A stretch of DNA of 64,000 nt, taken from NCBI GenBank assembly GCA_019753175.1, contig JAIELK010000006.1, positions 1-64,000 of the forward strand, read 5' to 3'. This DNA comes from Hyphomonadaceae bacterium (lineage in GTDB: Bacteria; Pseudomonadota; Alphaproteobacteria; Caulobacterales; Aquidulcibacteraceae). The notes under the pieces were generated by a model. The model searched no databases and was not told where the DNA came from. It worked only from the letters and a program-made list of their open reading frames with translations. This document shows, one piece after another, positions 18,105-25,645 of this stretch; position 1 is the first letter of the stretch, and each line of letters starts with the position of its first letter. The translations under genes were made by a program, and so were the position numbers.

Positions 18105-18662
18105 ATGCTTAGATTTCTGCTCATCGCCACTGTTGTCGCAGTGACGGGGTGCACGCGCGGATCCGACGAGGCGGCGCCCGGCTGCGCGCGCGCCGCGTCC
18201 CACGAGGTGTCGTGGAGCAGCGCTACGCCCGACACCGTCACCACGCGCGCCGAGGGGCCCACCTGCGACAAGGCTGTGGTGACTTTCGTCATCCGCAACC
18301 CAGGCGGCGATCCGTTGTGGGCGTTCGCCTCGACCTATCACGAGATGACAGCCGGCGGATCGCCGCCGGAAGGCGCACCGCCCGTCACGGAAGATCAAAT
18401 CGATACGTTTCTCGCCGGGTGGGCCGATGTCACAGAGTCGCGCACTAGCTCTCTGCCGGAGTGGCGCGCCGACGCCGAGGCACTCACACAATCGGCGACC
18501 ACGTTCGCTTACGAAACGCCATTCGATCGTGAAACCTACCAGCTGCTGCGTGGGCGTGATCTGCCGATGGCGTGTTATGCCATGGGGGTCGAGACCACGC
18601 AGTGTCTGATCATCGATCCCGCGTCAAACGCGCCAGCCGCCATGGTGGTGTACGGACCATGA
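18105..18662 (+). CDS. Tandem lipoprotein paralogue 1
   Basis: A 185-residue predicted lipoprotein: hydrophobic signal followed by lipobox VTGC. The mature part contains EGPTCDKAVVTFVIRNPGGDPLW, then an acidic stretch and a C-terminal LPMACY...CLIIDP block with conserved Cys residues. The two following genes encode the same layout, so this is the first member of a triplicated family. No named family is recognised. The start is set by GGGGGAACC before the ATG. It overlaps the next gene by ATGA. Confidence 0.7.
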   Translation: MLRFLLIATVVAVTGCTRGSDEAAPGCARAASHEVSWSSATPDTVTTRAEGPTCDKAVVTFVIRNPGGDPLWAFASTYHEMTAGGSPPEGAPPVTEDQIDTFLAGWADVTESRTSSLPEWRADAEALTQSATTFAYETPFDRETYQLLRGRDLPMACYAMGVETTQCLIIDPASNAPAAMVVYGP

Positions 18663-19177
18663 GGCTCTTTGTTTTCGCTTTGGTCGCAGCGCTTGCTGCG
18701 TGTGCGCCAACCGCGCCGCCGCGCTGCGATCTCGAAGCGGCGCGCACTATCGCGCTCACCGCGCCGGGCGCCGAAGATGAGATTGTGGCTCAGGCCATCG
18801 GCCCCGCCTGCGACAAGGCCGTCGGTTTGCTGGTCGTGCGCACCGCGGAGGGCTATCCGGTTTGGTCTTGGTCGGCGCCCATTTCGCTTCGCTTTGGCGA
18901 TGTGTTCGCGGCTCAAGACAGGGAGCCGATGCAGGCGTTCTTGGAGCGGTGGACAGACGCGACCCTGTCCACCACCGGTGCGGCTCCGGACTGGTCGGCG
19001 CTTGCACCGGGGCAAACGACGCTCGATCAATTCACATATGACGACATCCGCGCCCGGGCACTGCCGATGTTGTGCCACTATTCGGCGACAGCACGCGAGA
19101 CCTGCGTCTTCTGGGAACCCGCCGCGGGCGGCGCGGGTCATCTCTACGAGCGCGATGTCGAGGAGACTGCTGAATGA
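18659..19177 (+). CDS. Tandem lipoprotein paralogue 2
   Basis: A 172-residue predicted lipoprotein with lipobox LAAC. It aligns by eye with the gene before it: IGPACDKAVGLLVVRTAEGYPVW, FLERWTDATLSTTGAAPDW and ALPMLCHY...CVFWEP correspond to the same blocks. The four cysteines are conserved, suggesting two disulfides in the envelope. It starts within the stop of paralogue 1 and its stop overlaps the start of paralogue 3. Function unknown. Confidence 0.7.
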   Translation: MRLFVFALVAALAACAPTAPPRCDLEAARTIALTAPGAEDEIVAQAIGPACDKAVGLLVVRTAEGYPVWSWSAPISLRFGDVFAAQDREPMQAFLERWTDATLSTTGAAPDWSALAPGQTTLDQFTYDDIRARALPMLCHYSATARETCVFWEPAAGGAGHLYERDVEETAE

Positions 19178-19737
19178 AGCGCTGCCTGGGAGCAGTCCTG
19201 TTTATGGTGGCCGCAGCGTGCACGCCGACGCCACAGCATAAGGCCGCCACCCCAACGCTGCCGCCGCTCGACGAACCGGAATGTACAGCGCAAGCGTCGC
19301 GCGATTGGTCGGCGGTCGGCAGCCAATACTACGTGATCGAAGCCGAAGCGCGCGGCGGCGCCTGCGCGGAGGCGCTCGCAACGGTTCGCATACGATCGGT
19401 GCAAGGCGCGGTGCTGTTCACCCGCGACTACCGAGTGAGCGACGTGCCGCTCGCGTTCAATCCCAACAATGACGAAACCGGGCTGCGCGCCGACCTCGAC
19501 GCCTGGACGTTGAACACCGCCGACCCGCCAACGACCGACATGTTGCCGGCGTGGCCAGCGAGGGGCGAACGGCCACCCGGATTTCGACCCGCGGTCGCGC
19601 GCAGCGTCTATGAGGCGGCGCGCGGCGCACAAGGTCCGTTGTTCTGCTTTCCCGACGGCGCTGAGAGCACTGCGTGCGTGGCCATGGCGGGCGACACAGC
19701 GACGCTGCTTGGGTCGCTGACGCCGGAGCAGCCATAA
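19174..19737 (+). CDS. Tandem lipoprotein paralogue 3 (diverged)
   Basis: A 187-residue predicted lipoprotein with lipobox AAAC. It keeps the general layout of the two genes upstream (ARGGACAEALATVRIRSVQGAVLF in place of the CDKAV block, and a C-terminal LFCFPDG...TACVAM Cys pair) but is more diverged. It is the last gene of a three-gene, translationally coupled set. Function unknown. Confidence 0.65.
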   Translation: MKRCLGAVLFMVAAACTPTPQHKAATPTLPPLDEPECTAQASRDWSAVGSQYYVIEAEARGGACAEALATVRIRSVQGAVLFTRDYRVSDVPLAFNPNNDETGLRADLDAWTLNTADPPTTDMLPAWPARGERPPGFRPAVARSVYEAARGAQGPLFCFPDGAESTACVAMAGDTATLLGSLTPEQP

Positions 19738-19874
19738 GGCGATTCACGCAAGAGGTGGTTGTGGGCGCGACCGCTCGCGCAGTGCATGACCGGCTTTGCG
19801 CGTCTAACGATGAACTCTATGTTAAGCGCATCCGGCGATGGTCGTCGGCGTCGGCGTGTTGGCCGGCTGCTTTA
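19738..19874. other. Intergenic stretch without a recognised gene
   Basis: This 137-nt gap between the third lipoprotein gene and the micro-ORF shows no open frame of convincing quality. It must contain the promoter of the micro-ORF if that is independently transcribed, but I cannot point to a clear -35/-10 pair. Confidence 0.4.
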
Positions 19875-19890
19875 AGAAAGGAGGTGATCC
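19875..19890 (+). promoter_or_regulatory. Extended Shine-Dalgarno fully complementary to the 16S 3' end
   Basis: The 16 nt AGAAAGGAGGTGATCC are the exact complement of the typical alphaproteobacterial 16S rRNA 3' terminus. They lie immediately 5' of an ATG, with the GGAGG core 6 nt from it. This is far longer than any other ribosome-binding site in the window. Confidence 0.75.
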
Positions 19891-19971
19891 ATGTCTCATT
19901 GTCACCCGTCAGGGGCTTTTTGGAAGGCGTGGACCACTTCGAAGACAGTTTCGGGACCGGCACACGCTTAG
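19891..19971 (+). CDS. 26-codon micro-ORF behind a maximal ribosome-binding site
   Basis: An open frame of 26 codons begins MSHCHPSGAFWKAW and ends PAHA before TAG. It is placed exactly behind the extended Shine-Dalgarno and is followed 28 nt later by a strong GAAA-capped hairpin. It could be a translated leader peptide, an independent small protein, or part of a regulatory RNA whose Shine-Dalgarno titrates ribosomes. No downstream gene on this strand follows, since the muramidase gene is convergent. I do not recognise the peptide. Confidence 0.45.
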   Translation: MSHCHPSGAFWKAWTTSKTVSGPAHA

Positions 19972-19999
19972 CCAGTCGCCCAGTGGGGACTGACAATGG

Positions 20000-20027
20000 A
20001 AGGGCTGCGCCGAAAGGCGCGGCCCTT
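20000..20027. terminator. 12-bp GAAA-loop hairpin, likely bidirectional terminator
   Basis: A 12-bp stem (20000-20011 with 20016-20027, one T-G wobble) is capped by GAAA. It lies between the micro-ORF and the convergent muramidase gene. No long U-tract follows on the plus side. Its position between convergent units fits transcription termination or 3'-end stabilisation. Confidence 0.6.
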
Positions 20028-20047
20028 CGGTGTCTCAGGGGTTGGTC

Positions 20048-20989
20048 TCAGGGGTTGGCCGAGACGTCGCGCTTCCATCCGGTCAGCGCCATCGACGTCG
20101 CCGCGACGCCAGGGGTGATCAGCGCCAGCGCGCCGATGATGTCGATCACGGCGCCGCGGCCGGCAAGCAGCAGCGAACCGCCAAGCAGCATCAGCGCAAC
20201 ACCAAGCAGCATTAACGGCCCGTGACCAACCCGTTCGTGCGGCGCATCGCCGGCGCGCCGTTTCCACACTAAGGCGAGCGGGCGCGGGACATTGTTAACG
20301 GCGGCAAGCGGACGCGCGACCGGCTTGGCGTGCGCCGTGGTGATTTCCTCGGGAATGTCCTCCATCGGCGCGCTCGGCGCGGCCAAGACCGCCGCGGTCG
20401 CCGGTTCGGACTGCAAAATCTCGGTTAAGCGCACGCCAATCGATCGCCGTGGCGTCGCCGACACGCCCGGCGCGGCGGCTTCGGCCAGAATGAGCGCGGC
20501 GTGGTCGAGCTGTGGACGCACCAGCGCTGAAGGCGCAACCACAACCGGCAGGTCCTTCAGGAACAGCGCCTTCTCGGTCGCGCGGCGCCGCACCAGCGCC
20601 TCAACGACCTTACCAAGGCTGTCGCCCCTGCGCCAAGCGTCCATGGCGCATGCCGCGCCGATGAAGTCGCCAGCGTTAACACGCTTAAGCACATCGCTTT
20701 CAAGAAACGCCGGCAGGCTTATGGAAAACGCGAAACACACCAGCGCGTCGAATTGAGACTGCGTGATCGCGACGTTGACCGTCTTGTTGAGCGCCTTCTC
20801 GATGGGCCTCAGGTCGGCGGCGAGCCTGAGTTTCGCTTTTTCCTGCGTGGTCGCGGCGCACTTGGCCCCGCGATGAACATGGCCGTAGCCAACGAGCCAC
20901 ACGCCTTCGCCGATTTGCGCGGGCTTGGCGCGAAACCCTTCGTGCTTGCGCAGCAACGCAAGGCCTGTTGCTGAAGTCGTGTACGCCAT
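20048..20989 (-). CDS. SpmX-like muramidase-fold membrane protein
   Basis: A 313-residue protein with a GH24 lysozyme-type domain (about 1-150): TGLALLRKHEGFR with the catalytic-position Glu (E17), VGYGHVHRG, and the C-terminal lobe VLKRVNAGDFIGAACAMDAWRRGDS...ALVRRRATEKALFL. A Pro/Ala-rich linker and two hydrophobic helices close to the C-terminus follow. This is the layout of Caulobacter SpmX, the muramidase-derived polar scaffold that recruits the kinase DivJ and marks stalk position, with a shorter linker. The lobe sequence also resembles SpmX as I remember it. Muramidase activity is not assured, because SpmX acts mainly as a scaffold. The 3' end contains a 13-bp tandem repeat. Confidence 0.82.
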   Translation of the reverse strand: MAYTTSATGLALLRKHEGFRAKPAQIGEGVWLVGYGHVHRGAKCAATTQEKAKLRLAADLRPIEKALNKTVNVAITQSQFDALVCFAFSISLPAFLESDVLKRVNAGDFIGAACAMDAWRRGDSLGKVVEALVRRRATEKALFLKDLPVVVAPSALVRPQLDHAALILAEAAAPGVSATPRRSIGVRLTEILQSEPATAAVLAAPSAPMEDIPEEITTAHAKPVARPLAAVNNVPRPLALVWKRRAGDAPHERVGHGPLMLLGVALMLLGGSLLLAGRGAVIDIIGALALITPGVAATSMALTGWKRDVSANP

Positions 20990-21134
20990 AGTCCACCCAT
21001 CGAAGATCGGGGCGGTTCATTCTGAGACAGAATGCACCGCTGGTGTCTTCGGCGGCGCAAGTCTCGCACCAATGGCGCTGCGGGTTAAGGATGAGTCCGG
21101 CCTTTTTCGAAAAAGTAACCTCCCGAGCACGCCT

Positions 21135-22526
21135 TCAGCTCAGCAAGATGAGCGTTGCGAGTCCAAGGAAGGCCAGAAAGCCAAGCGCGTCGGTCGAGAA
21201 CGTGACGAAGACGGACGCCGATACTGCGGGGTCGGCGCCGAAGCGGCGCAGCAGCAGCGGCACCACGATGCCGACGATGCCCCCGCAAGCGAGGTTGATC
21301 ACCACGGCGAGGCCGACCGCAATCGCGAGGCCAGGATTCTGGAACCACAACAGCGCGACCGCCGCCAGCAGCACCCCGAAAATCAAACCTTGCGCAGCGC
21401 CGGTCGCGGCTTCGCGGACGATGTAGCGCCAAGCATTGGCGTCGGTGAGATCGCGCGACGCCAACGCCCGCACGGCGACAGCGACGGTCTGGTTGCCGAC
21501 ATTGCCTCCCATTGACGCGACCACAGGCATCAGCACGGCCAGCGCCACGAGCTGTTCGATGGAGCCTGAGAACGCGGAAATCACGGTTGAGGCGACCAAC
21601 GCCGTTCCGATATTCATCAGGATCCACGGCGCGCGCGCACGCACGGAGCGCAACACGTCGTCGGTCTGCGCGGCTTCGCTGACCCCGGCGAGTTTCAGCA
21701 AGTCCTCTTCGCTTTCTTCGCTGATGACGTCGACGATGTCATCGACCGTGACCATGCCGGTGAGGCGTCCGGCGTCGTCGACAACGGGCGCCGACGCCAT
21801 GTGATACTTCTGGAACGTGTGCGCGACCTCTTCCTGATCCATCTCCGGACGGATCAACGCCTTGACCGGCGCCATGATCGACGCGAGCGGCGTCTCACGC
21901 CGTTCGCGCATCAGCCGCGACACATGCACCGCGCCAACTGGGCGCATCATCGGATCGACGACATAGATTTCGAAGAACACGTCCGGCAGCTCGGCGGCTT
22001 CCGCGCGCATGCGGTCGATCACATCGCCGACGCGCGCCCCCTCGGGCGCGGCGACGTATTCGCGCTGCATGAGCCGACCGGCGGTCTCTTCGTCGAAGGA
22101 CAGCGCTTCCTCGACCGCAAGGCGAGTGTCTTCATCAGCCGCGGCGAGCACCGCGCCCAGCTGCTTTTCATCGATGTCGGCGGCGACCGCGGCGGCGTCG
22201 TCAGTATCGAGCTCGCCCAGAGCGTGGGCGACGTAGCCGGCGGGCAGCTCCGGCAACACCTCCTCGCGCCGCTCCCAGGACAGGTCGGCGAGGAACTCCG
22301 CGGGCAGGTCGCGGCCGACCATGCGCGCGACGGTGCGCGCCGTCTCAAGCGGCACGTGTTCGATCACGTCGGCGATGTCGGCGGTGTCGAGCCCGCCCAA
22401 CAGCCGCCGCAGCAGCGGCGCGTCGTGGTCGCCCGCCGCGCCGATCACGCGGATGATGAAGCCAGGGTCTTCGGATGGCGCGCGCCGTCTGGTCTCGGCG
22501 GCCGCCGGTTCGTCTTCGATGCTCAT
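21135..22526 (-). CDS. mgtE: Magnesium transporter MgtE
   Basis: A 463-residue Mg2+ channel. It has the acidic N domain (repeats such as LDTADIADVIEHVP and LSWERREEVLPEL), a CBS pair (with REYVAAPEGARVGDVIDRMR and APVVDDAGRLTGMVTVDDIVDVI) and a C-terminal pore of five helices including LMPVVASMGGNVGNQTVAVAVRAL. N and CBS domains close the pore when cytosolic Mg2+ is high. The ATG at 22526 is preferred over a TTG 22 codons upstream. No Mg2+ riboswitch was recognised in the 429-nt upstream gap. Confidence 0.93.
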   Translation of the reverse strand: MSIEDEPAAAETRRRAPSEDPGFIIRVIGAAGDHDAPLLRRLLGGLDTADIADVIEHVPLETARTVARMVGRDLPAEFLADLSWERREEVLPELPAGYVAHALGELDTDDAAAVAADIDEKQLGAVLAAADEDTRLAVEEALSFDEETAGRLMQREYVAAPEGARVGDVIDRMRAEAAELPDVFFEIYVVDPMMRPVGAVHVSRLMRERRETPLASIMAPVKALIRPEMDQEEVAHTFQKYHMASAPVVDDAGRLTGMVTVDDIVDVISEESEEDLLKLAGVSEAAQTDDVLRSVRARAPWILMNIGTALVASTVISAFSGSIEQLVALAVLMPVVASMGGNVGNQTVAVAVRALASRDLTDANAWRYIVREAATGAAQGLIFGVLLAAVALLWFQNPGLAIAVGLAVVINLACGGIVGIVVPLLLRRFGADPAVSASVFVTFSTDALGFLAFLGLATLILLS

Positions 22527-22955
22527 CGGCCGCCGCTTGTCGCTTGAGGTCGCGTTCGCGTCCCCAAGACGCCGCGTCGCGGGCGGCGTCAAGAGTTGTT
22601 GCGCCTGGAAACGCTTCTTAGCAGAAGCTCGTGCAGCGCCCGTCTCGGCGAGGCCGCCTTCTCTGCGCTATGCGCAGCAAGGGCTGGTGCGCCTGGATGG
22701 AAACGCCTCGAACCAGCTGGTTGAGACGTTTCGTGATTGGGAGCAATGCCTGATCGGCATTCCGTTATCCGATTTGTAGCCCCTTGGCGCCGGTCGTTCC
22801 GGGCTGCGCACGAGTCCTGAGGCGACCGGCTGAGTTTAGGCGACCTGACTACTGCCAGGGCTTCCGCGAGGCGCCCGCGTTGGTCTGGCCCGACCCAGGC
22901 GCAGACGCTCCTCACTGGGAAGGTCGGTGCTGATCTTATCGTCCGCTGGTGGCCG
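22527..22955. other. 429-nt gap upstream of mgtE with a near-perfect inverted repeat
   Basis: No credible coding frame is seen. The region includes an inverted repeat at about 22700-22732, with arms GAAACGCCTCGAACCAG and CTGGTTGAGACGTTTC meeting at the centre. This could be a cruciform operator or an RNA hairpin in the mgtE leader. The hsp20 stop codon forms the right border. Confidence 0.4.
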
Positions 22956-23429
22956 TCAGCTCTCCGCCGCGATGGCGATCTTCTGCTGTTGAGCGGTCGC
23001 GGGCTTCGGCAGCGTGATCTTGAGTACGCCCTTGCTCATCGATGCCTTGATGTCGTCCGGCTTAATGCCAGGCGGCAGCGCCAGCGAACGCTCGAACGAG
23101 CCGTGGGTGCGTTCATAGAGGCGGTAGTTCTTGCCCTTCTCTTCCTTCTCGGCCTTCTTCTCCCCGCGGATGGACAGGATGTCGTTGGCGATCGAGATTT
23201 CCACGTCCTTCTCGTCCATGCCTGGCAACTCGGTCGATACCTCGATGGTCTTGTCGGTCTCGCTCACATTCATGCTTGGCGTGAATGCGGCGGGCTCGAA
23301 ACCCCGCCAATTGGCGAACGAGTCGAATACGCGGTCGATCTCGTGTTGCAGCAGATTGAACGGGCTGGCGCGGCGCAGGGCTAAGCCGCCATTGTCGGAC
23401 TTCGCGGGCGCCACTTCACGTGCTGTCAT
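22956..23429 (-). CDS. Hsp20/alpha-crystallin small heat-shock protein
   Basis: A 157-residue ATP-independent holdase chaperone. The alpha-crystallin domain runs from about residue 50 to 140 (VSETDKTIEVSTELPGMDEKDVEISI...LSIRGEKK) and ends with the GVLKITLPKP motif. A FixK/FNR-type palindrome centred 64.5 bp upstream of the ATG lies inside the 3' end of the phosphoribosyltransferase gene, so this gene may have its own low-oxygen-controlled promoter as well as read-through from upstream. Confidence 0.93.
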   Translation of the reverse strand: MTAREVAPAKSDNGGLALRRASPFNLLQHEIDRVFDSFANWRGFEPAAFTPSMNVSETDKTIEVSTELPGMDEKDVEISIANDILSIRGEKKAEKEEKGKNYRLYERTHGSFERSLALPPGIKPDDIKASMSKGVLKITLPKPATAQQQKIAIAAES

Positions 23430-23471
23430 TGCTCAATCTCCATGCCCCCGGCCAATGTTGTTTCGCCCGCG

Positions 23472-24140
23472 TCAGGCACGGGCGCTTTGATTTTCGGCAA
23501 AGTTGGTCAGCGTCTCGATCACTTCGCGATCGTCCAACTGGTGGAAATCATCATAGAAATACCCCACCGCCCCGAAGCGCTCAGGCGCGGCGAGGCAAAC
23601 CACGTCGTCCACCTCGCGGCGCAACGCGCGCACGGTATCGGCTGCGGCGACAGGAACGGCGACCACGATCCGGCGCGGATGGCGGCGCTTCAGGGCCGTA
23701 ATCGCCGCCCGCACGCTGGCGCCTGTGGCGATGCCGTCATCGACGACAATGGCCGTGCGCCCTTCGGCCGAAATCGGCGCCTGACCCGGCAGATAGAGCG
23801 CGCGGCGCCGTTCGATCTCCTTCAGGTGCAGCTTTGCGGCCGCATCGATATCCACGCGGGTCATGCCAAAGGCGCGTACGATATCTTCGTTGAGCACGAT
23901 GTCGGGCGTTTCTCCATCGACCACCGAGGCCGCGGCCAGCTCCTCGTGGCCGGGCGCGCCGATCTTGCGCACGAGCAGCACATCGAGCGGCGCCCCCAGC
24001 AAGGTCGCTATGGGCGCGGCGACCGGCACCCCGCCTCTCGGCAGCGCGTACACCACCGGATGCTCGAAATTGCGTTTAGCAAGTGCCCGCGCCAGCAATT
24101 CGCCAGCACGGCGGCGGTTCGGGAATGGCGCTTCAATCAT
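23472..24140 (-). CDS. Phosphoribosyltransferase-domain protein
   Basis: A 222-residue protein with a type I PRTase fold. The PRPP loop is AIVVDDGIATGAS, preceded by the PP-loop region VLLVRKIGAPGHEELA. This stand-alone family is common in stress and dormancy gene sets, where it can be fused to alpha/beta hydrolase or erythromycin-esterase domains; separate copies of both occur at 28.5-30.5 kb here. The ATG at 24140 has no Shine-Dalgarno, and the upstream FixK-type box is centred only 41.5 bp away, which would make the mRNA leaderless. Confidence 0.88.
   Translation of the reverse strand: MIEAPFPNRRRAGELLARALAKRNFEHPVVYALPRGGVPVAAPIATLLGAPLDVLLVRKIGAPGHEELAAASVVDGETPDIVLNEDIVRAFGMTRVDIDAAAKLHLKEIERRRALYLPGQAPISAEGRTAIVVDDGIATGASVRAAITALKRRHPRRIVVAVPVAAADTVRALRREVDDVVCLAAPERFGAVGYFYDDFHQLDDREVIETLTNFAENQSARA
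23487..23500 (-). promoter_or_regulatory. FixK/FNR-type box upstream of hsp20
   Basis: TTGATTTTCGGCAA matches TTG(A/C)-N6-(T/G)CAA. It is centred 64.5 bp from the hsp20 ATG, consistent with a class II activator site and a leader of about 23 nt. It is embedded in the coding end of the phosphoribosyltransferase gene. Confidence 0.65.
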
Positions 24141-24174
24141 AGCGCCATATGATGCCAATTGCGCTAGCCGCGCT

Positions 24175-24188
24175 TTGATCTATTGCAA
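24175..24188 (-). promoter_or_regulatory. FixK/FNR-type box upstream of the phosphoribosyltransferase gene
   Basis: TTGATCTATTGCAA fits TTG(A/C)-N6-(T/G)CAA. Its centre is 41.5 bp from the ATG at 24140, so an activator site at -41.5 would put transcription start at the A of the start codon. Confidence 0.65.
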
Positions 24189-24299
24189 ACTCTGCTGCTT
24201 TAGACGCCGGGCCGCTTGAGCCATGGCGGGGGCCGGCGGCTAAGCGCCACCGCCGCATTCCGATGGCGAAGACGACTCTCCAGCCCACGCCGATACCGT

Positions 24300-25577
24300 T
24301 CAGCCATCGAGTGCGCGGAGCAGTGCGCTGTCGCGCCCGTAAAGATCCTCCGCATAGATCACCAGGCCGTCATCGTTAGCACCTGCGGTGAGATAAAGAA
24401 CATAGACCGGCAAGGGCGCAGCGAGCGAAATGACCTGAGTAGCGCCTGTCTCGATCGCCGCCTCAAGCGTTGGAGCGTCCCATATCGGGTCCCTCAAGGC
24501 GTTGACGGCGAGCGCGACCGGCTCGGCTACGCGAATGCACCCATGACTTAAGGCGCGATTGTCGCGCGCGAACAGGCCGCGGCTTGGCGTGTCGTGCAAG
24601 AAGACAGCATGGGGATTAGGCAAATCGAAGCGCAAGCGCCCGAGCGCGTTGCCCGGGCCCGCGCGCTGCCGCAGCGTGTACGGGAACGGCCGTGCGTTCC
24701 AATTCACATCCGCCGGGTCGACCACGCGCCCGGCGCTGTCGGTCACTTCGAAGTTCTCGTCGGCGGCAGCGCTGGGGTTGCGGCGGAAGCGTGGCAACAA
24801 TTCTCCCAGCAGAATGCTTGATGGCGGCGTCCAGGTGGGATTGAGCGTGATGGTCTCGATCGCGGCGGCGAAGGTTGGCGTCTGCGTGCCCCGCGCCCCA
24901 ACGATGATGGCGTGGCGCGTGCTCGCTTCGCCATTCCGCAGGCGCAGCTCAAAAAGTGGAACCAGCACGTCGATGCGGCGCCTCGGCATGTCTCGTGGCA
25001 GCCAGCGCCAGCGTTCCAAGCTCGCCTTCAGGCGCTCAATGCGCATCTCCTTTGAGAGGCCGTTGGCGTCAACAGCGCCGTCGGCTTCACCTTGAACGCG
25101 CGCCAGCTCGGCTGACAGCGCGGTGTACTCTGGTGCGCTGGGCAGCAAACCAATCAGCGTCTCGGAAACCTCGGCGCCTTCCGCTACGGCGCGCCGAAGC
25201 GTAGCGACGTCTGGCGGTGCCGGTCGCGCGATCCGCCACTCCGGATCCACCTGGGCCGGATCAACGCCGCCGACGGCAAAACTCAGCACCAACCGCTCGA
25301 ACATTGCATCCACGACCACATCGAGGCGCTGCGCCATCTCAGCCTGACCCAGCGACAACGGTTCAAGCTGGTCGATCAGTTCGAGAGCATCGGTCTCGGG
25401 CCTGAGGCCGTGCGCCGGGGCGATCCGCGCCGTGGCGCGCAGGTCCGCGAGCTGCTCTGCGCTCCATGCGCGCGCAGGAGGCGGCTCGATCGGGGGCAGC
25501 GGCGCTGGAACCGGCTCGCGTCCCGCGCAACCGGCGATCCAAGCCAACGCCAAGAGTGCGGCCAGCAAACGCAACAC
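24300..25577 (-). CDS. L,D-transpeptidase (YcbB/LdtD-like lipoprotein)
   Basis: Forms 3-3 cross-links in peptidoglycan or attaches proteins to it in the periplasm. The protein has a signal with lipobox IAGC, a helical N-terminal half, and a YkuD catalytic domain with YVLRQRAGPGNALG-like lead-in (here YTLRQRAGPGNALGRL), FLHDTPSRGLF and the active-site SHGCIRV (Cys nucleophile). The start is uncertain: the GTG at 25577 sits directly before the hydrophobic signal and leaves 68 nt to the divergent gene, whereas an upstream GTG at 25667 would overlap it. The divergent YcbK-like gene mirrors the ldtD-ycbK pairing known in enterobacteria. Confidence 0.88.
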   Translation of the reverse strand: MLRLLAALLALAWIAGCAGREPVPAPLPPIEPPPARAWSAEQLADLRATARIAPAHGLRPETDALELIDQLEPLSLGQAEMAQRLDVVVDAMFERLVLSFAVGGVDPAQVDPEWRIARPAPPDVATLRRAVAEGAEVSETLIGLLPSAPEYTALSAELARVQGEADGAVDANGLSKEMRIERLKASLERWRWLPRDMPRRRIDVLVPLFELRLRNGEASTRHAIIVGARGTQTPTFAAAIETITLNPTWTPPSSILLGELLPRFRRNPSAAADENFEVTDSAGRVVDPADVNWNARPFPYTLRQRAGPGNALGRLRFDLPNPHAVFLHDTPSRGLFARDNRALSHGCIRVAEPVALAVNALRDPIWDAPTLEAAIETGATQVISLAAPLPVYVLYLTAGANDDGLVIYAEDLYGRDSALLRALDG

Positions 25578-25645
25578 GCCGCCCGCTACCGGCGTGCGCA
25601 GTGCGCGCCTTGGCGTGTCAGCGCATTGGTCATAAGTATCGGCAT

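Noticed and set aside
19875-19890. Possible fragment of a 16S rRNA gene on the minus strand
   Set aside because: Only the anti-Shine-Dalgarno complement matches; the sequence on either side does not match 16S rRNA or a spacer, so it is a ribosome-binding site, not an rRNA remnant.
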